A stretch of 5,714 nt of DNA from Bacillota bacterium (lineage in GTDB: Bacteria > Bacillota_A > Clostridia > Peptostreptococcales > Anaerovoracaceae), in NCBI GenBank assembly GCA_017437925.1, contig JAFRWQ010000231.1, forward strand, positions 1 to 5,714, read 5' to 3'. This document shows, piece by piece, positions 5,591 through 5,714 of the stretch. The number at the start of each line of letters is the position of its first letter. Position 1 is the stretch's first letter. The translations under genes and the position numbers were made by a program. Under the pieces are notes generated by a model. The model saw only the letters and a list, made by a program, of their open reading frames with translations. It was not told the DNA's origin and made no database searches.

Positions 5591-5714
5591 ATGAAAAAAG
5601 TCTTATCGATCCTTTTGGTAGTGTTCCTTCTGACCTCAGTTCTGGCAGGCTGCGGAAACAAGACCGAAACGCCGGCACAGACAAGCACGCCGGCCCAGAC
5701 CCAGACTCCCGCCC
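5591..5714 (+). CDS. Second lipoprotein, probable ABC transporter substrate-binding protein (3'-truncated by window)
   Basis: Only the first 41 codons are visible. They encode a signal peptide with two lysines, a hydrophobic core and the lipobox LAGC, with Cys21 as the lipidation site. A Thr/Pro/Ala/Gln linker then begins. The arrangement (Cys at 21, then CG.K.ET and Pro/Ala/Thr repeats) closely parallels the first lipoprotein, so a tandem paralogue from duplication is likely. The folded domain lies beyond the window, so the substrate-binding role is inferred from context. It is probably cotranscribed with the upstream gene, being 60 bases away with no terminator or clear promoter between them. 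Confidence 0.8.
   Translation, partial: MKKVLSILLVVFLLTSVLAGCGNKTETPAQTSTPAQTQTPA

Noticed and set aside
1..5714. Mobile element, CRISPR array, toxin-antitoxin or defence system
   Set aside because: There are no transposase or integrase motifs, no regularly spaced direct repeats and no small paired genes. All sizeable frames are explained by regulator, hydrolase and transport genes.

Overview
The window is a bacterial chromosomal segment with moderately high-GC genes, AT-rich gaps between them and strong AGGAGG-type ribosome binding sites. The genes use AGG for arginine and ATA for isoleucine freely. They also encode short lipoprotein signal peptides followed by Pro/Ala/Thr/Glu linkers. This suggests an anaerobic, amino-acid or peptide-using bacterium. 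A clostridial Bacillota lineage fits best and Synergistota is a possible alternative. No rRNA, tRNA or marker gene is present to settle this.

Layout. (1) Positions 1-705 (+) carry the C-terminal effector domain of a LysR-type transcriptional regulator whose DNA-binding part lies before the window. (2) A GC-rich hairpin at 715-739 sits between convergent genes and can terminate both. (3) Positions 757-2007 (-) encode a leaderless protein with a papain-like (NlpC/P60-type) cysteine hydrolase core and a long beta-rich C-terminal half. (4) Positions 2019-2204 form an AT-rich divergent promoter region. (5) Positions 2247-3614 (+), with the frame open back to an ATG at 2205, encode an M20-family metallo-amidohydrolase of the AbgB/aminoacylase type, followed by a strong terminator. 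(6) Positions 3671-3928 form an AT-rich regulatory region with two good tandem sigma70-type promoters, each with a perfect dyad overlapping its -10 box. (7) Positions 3929-5530 (+) encode a family 5 (peptide/nickel type) ABC-transporter substrate-binding lipoprotein. (8) From 5591 a second lipoprotein with a very similar N-terminus begins and runs off the window, probably in the same operon.

Taken together the region looks like a peptide or N-acyl-amino-acid uptake and hydrolysis locus. Extracellular lipoproteins capture a substrate for an ABC importer, whose permease and ATPase genes are not seen here and may lie downstream. Cytoplasmic amide hydrolases (M20, and possibly the papain-like enzyme) cleave it, and a LysR regulator may control part of the set. 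This functional link is inferred from gene order only. No mobile element, CRISPR array, RNA gene or clear defence system was found. The least understood items are the papain-like protein and the cluster of dyads upstream of the transporter gene.
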